Shown here in pieces: positions 61,762 to 64,000 of a DNA stretch of 64,000 bases. The notes beneath the pieces are model-generated. The model did no database searches. It was not told the origin of the DNA and saw only the letters and a program-made list of their open reading frames with translations. The DNA lies in the NCBI RefSeq assembly GCF_910591885.1, contig NC_063276.1, forward strand, positions 9,796,001 through 9,860,000, read 5' to 3'. The translations under genes were made by a program, and so were the position numbers. Each line of letters begins with the position of its first letter. Positions within the stretch are counted from its first letter, which is position 1. This DNA is from Bombus terrestris. Lineage: Eukaryota > Arthropoda > Insecta > Hymenoptera > Apidae.

Positions 61762-63581
61762 CGCATCTATTTTGTTACATCGTGGAATCCAGCTTGTTGC
61801 ACAGTAGAAAAGAAAAGAAGTATAATTTTACGAGCGAAGAATGCTAAGATATCAGGTTTTATAAGTTGACGTATGACCTGGCTAGAAGGAAATAATATTT
61901 TTTTCAAGATATAGGCCAACTTTTTCCACGCGAAAGAAGCGTACACGTTGTATCCATGCGGAAGAGGACCGCGTAGCTGGTACGCCAGGTGTGTGGTAGT
62001 TTGTAGAAAGCGAGAAGCGAGCAACCCTCTTTTGATGTCCGATGGTAGCTATCCAACGTAGGTAGGCAGCTGTTGCACGTTCCACTACGAGATTATAAAG
62101 AGCTGTATCGTGAAACGATGCTTCGATGAAAATTCTCGACACTTCCAACTATGCTCCGCGTATACACAAAGACAGTAATATCCTCTCGTTTTTCGCGCTT
62201 CTCGTTACAAAGTTCCAGAGTTTCGGTATTCTATTCCGTTTCGTTATGGGAGATTCGGTCTGCTGTTGAAATTTTTTTTGCTGCATAATTCTTGCTGCGC
62301 GAATATGCATTATTCACGTCACTTCAGCATTTCTATACAGTCTCGAGAAGACTGGACAATTTTAATTTTCGTTGGAATCTGTCGATACGTTAGACGCATT
62401 AAACTTCACAAGACAGATATTTCTCGATCTACGGATCCAATAAGGGCGATTTGATAAGGAAAGAGAAAGCTAGTCAATGAATGTCAATCAAGCAATACGT
62501 ATCTCGTAGACCCACGTCATTCATATTTACTTCCTTCGTAAACTCGCTTTAATCAGTTACATGGAGAAGAATCAGTTAATCCGTTGTTCGGAATTACCAA
62601 TCTCTTGGACACTTTCTTTATTTAGAATTTCCTATGTTTTCACTTATCTTCGTTAAAAATAAATTACATTGTATTTACGTTTGAAAGAATCAAAACCGAA
62701 ACCAATTTAATTGAAATCGACTTGTCCTTACTAATATTTAATTCTTTATTTACAGTAGCTTCTGACGATTCGTATTATGTGGAAACAAAAATTGTCACGT
62801 ACCAAGCAATTAAATTCAGCAATTTCCAAACGATAATTCACGCTCGGTTCTCGAATCGAGCGTGACTAAGACAGATTAGCGGACAGCGAGAGATACGAGG
62901 CTCTATCCCGGTCGAAAATTACGTAATACGTGGAGAAATACGTTCGAATGAACATTGACCGGAATGGCGGCCTCGTCTATTCCCGATATCGATGTCCCAT
63001 AGACGGGTTAAATCGTTCGCACACACCGCGAACGTTTCTAATAACCAGATAATTTCGCAACGATAATACAATCCAGACCTCAATCTATGATCTCACCCCG
63101 TTCACTGGGGTATAGCGTGCTACTTCGAATTAGTTTTGGATAATTTCCAGCACTTTGTAACTAGCATACTAACAAACGATCGTGTGCTTTATACGAATAA
63201 AACGCTCGTCGTCGCGTGCAATTTGGATAAAATCCAAAGCGTTACGCGATTTCGTCCGTTATCATTTTATTCCAAATAAGAACGCGATTATATTCCGAGT
63301 TTCCTGGTTTCTTGCACGATGCATTCTTAACGATATCGCTAGAATTCTTTTCCTCCATTAGAGAAATCGATAAGCAGGGGTAAAATACTGTTTCTTCGTT
63401 AAAAGTACAGGTATATGGGTAGGATTCTTCGGCATTAGCGGTACTAAGAAAGGTACTGGCCAACACTTCGCAAACAAGTTGGACTCTGAAACTGTGTCAT
63501 TGGAAACACAACCGACCATCGCAGGACTATGGCTTAGTTCCGATATAACTAGTATATAACAGGATCTTCTATAATGACTAT
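61762..63581. other. Gene-free stretch
   Basis: No coding exon supported on either strand and no repeat recognised. Short frames (for example 63242-63466 on the minus strand) have no family features. Confidence 0.5.
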
Positions 63582-64000
63582 ATGAAGGTCAGGCCAGGTG
63601 ATAGTCTGTGCAAAGCGATTAAGAGAGGCTCCCTTAATGTGGCGGAAGGTAGGAAGGTAGGTAGCGACAGCTGTTACTCGTCCCTGCACGAGGCCATACA
63701 TCAGAGCTATACATTAGACAGCGTGTTTGGATCGTTCAACGCGGTTCAGCAAGTGGACCCTTCCACGAGGTTGCAGCCTGGACCAGGCCTGCGTTACCTC
63801 CGACATCGTCGTCGGGGGCAGCATGTGCCTGGACAAAGAGCTCATTCAGCCACGGACAATGGCCTTGGCTGGAGAGGCCGCTGCAACAAGCCTGTCTCCT
63901 GCCTGTCCGCCTATGCCTTCTCTGTCTTCTCTGCACATGGCCTGCAATCAAGCTTTCAGGATACTATTTTTCCACTCGATCCGATGTATCGGGCAATCGT
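63582..64000 (+). CDS. Open frame running off the right edge, product unknown (partial)
   Basis: From ATG at 63582 a plus-strand frame stays open for 139 codons to the window end. It begins MKVRPGDSLCKAIKRGSLNV and contains CYSSLHEAIHQSYTLDSVFG. From about 63718 the frame one base further on is also open to the edge, and its translation looks at least as protein-like (for example CVTSDIVVGGSMCLDKELIQ). A frame change by splicing, or a frameshift in a decayed gene, is therefore possible. The patch is GC-richer than its surroundings. The minus strand is also partly open (63736-63951). No family recognised. Confidence 0.35.
   Translation, partial: MKVRPGDSLCKAIKRGSLNVAEGRKVGSDSCYSSLHEAIHQSYTLDSVFGSFNAVQQVDPSTRLQPGPGLRYLRHRRRGQHVPGQRAHSATDNGLGWRGRCNKPVSCLSAYAFSVFSAHGLQSSFQDTIFPLDPMYRAI

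Overview
The window is a piece of an AT-rich insect nuclear genome. Genes have short GT-AG introns and there are no operons. Microsatellites are dense: (CT)n/(GA)n, (TA)n, GAT/GGT trinucleotides and poly(A). The protein sequences and the style of the small DNA transposons suggest Hymenoptera, probably a bee or relative. Insect is certain from the gene content; the order is an inference.

Region 1 (about 1-9.9 kb) is gene-dense. A signal-peptide exon of a minus-strand gene that leaves the window on the left (944-1025) lies head-to-head with a complete six-exon plus-strand gene (1469-2566). That gene encodes a small secreted protein with four EB/EGF-like cysteine modules and a hydrophobic tail. 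Next is single-exon mRpL51 (3712-4197), tail-to-tail with a ten-exon minus-strand DPP8/9-type dipeptidyl peptidase (5091-8393). Its exons rejoin in frame to 858 residues and keep the Ser-Asp-His triad and the Glu-Glu motif. An unrecognised one-helix membrane ORF follows (9200-9688).

Region 2 (about 10-60 kb) is long, gene-poor and repeat-rich. Its one clear protein-coding gene is musashi (msi) on the minus strand (32053-34432). It has two coding exons, two RRM domains, an alanine-rich linker and the conserved Musashi C-terminal tail. The rest is probably musashi UTR, intron and flanking DNA, with a GC-rich block at 36.5-39.8 kb that could hold a promoter. Three small non-autonomous DNA transposons are recognisable by paired inverted ends: piggyBac-like (24958-25095), hAT-like (49250-49718) and a TA-flanked MITE (51353-51738).

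Region 3 (about 59-64 kb) holds a probable last exon of an unrecognised plus-strand gene (60192-60410). Immediately after it is a 1.26 kb deleted Kolobok-type transposon (60499-61757) with TTAA target sites, 18-bp inverted ends and the C-terminal remnant of its transposase. A long open frame (63582-64000) runs off the right edge.

No tRNA, rRNA, CRISPR array or bacterial element was seen. The most useful points are the Kolobok derivative, the EB-module gene whose last intron could switch between anchored and soluble protein, and the unexplained open frames at 9.2, 60.2 and 63.6 kb.
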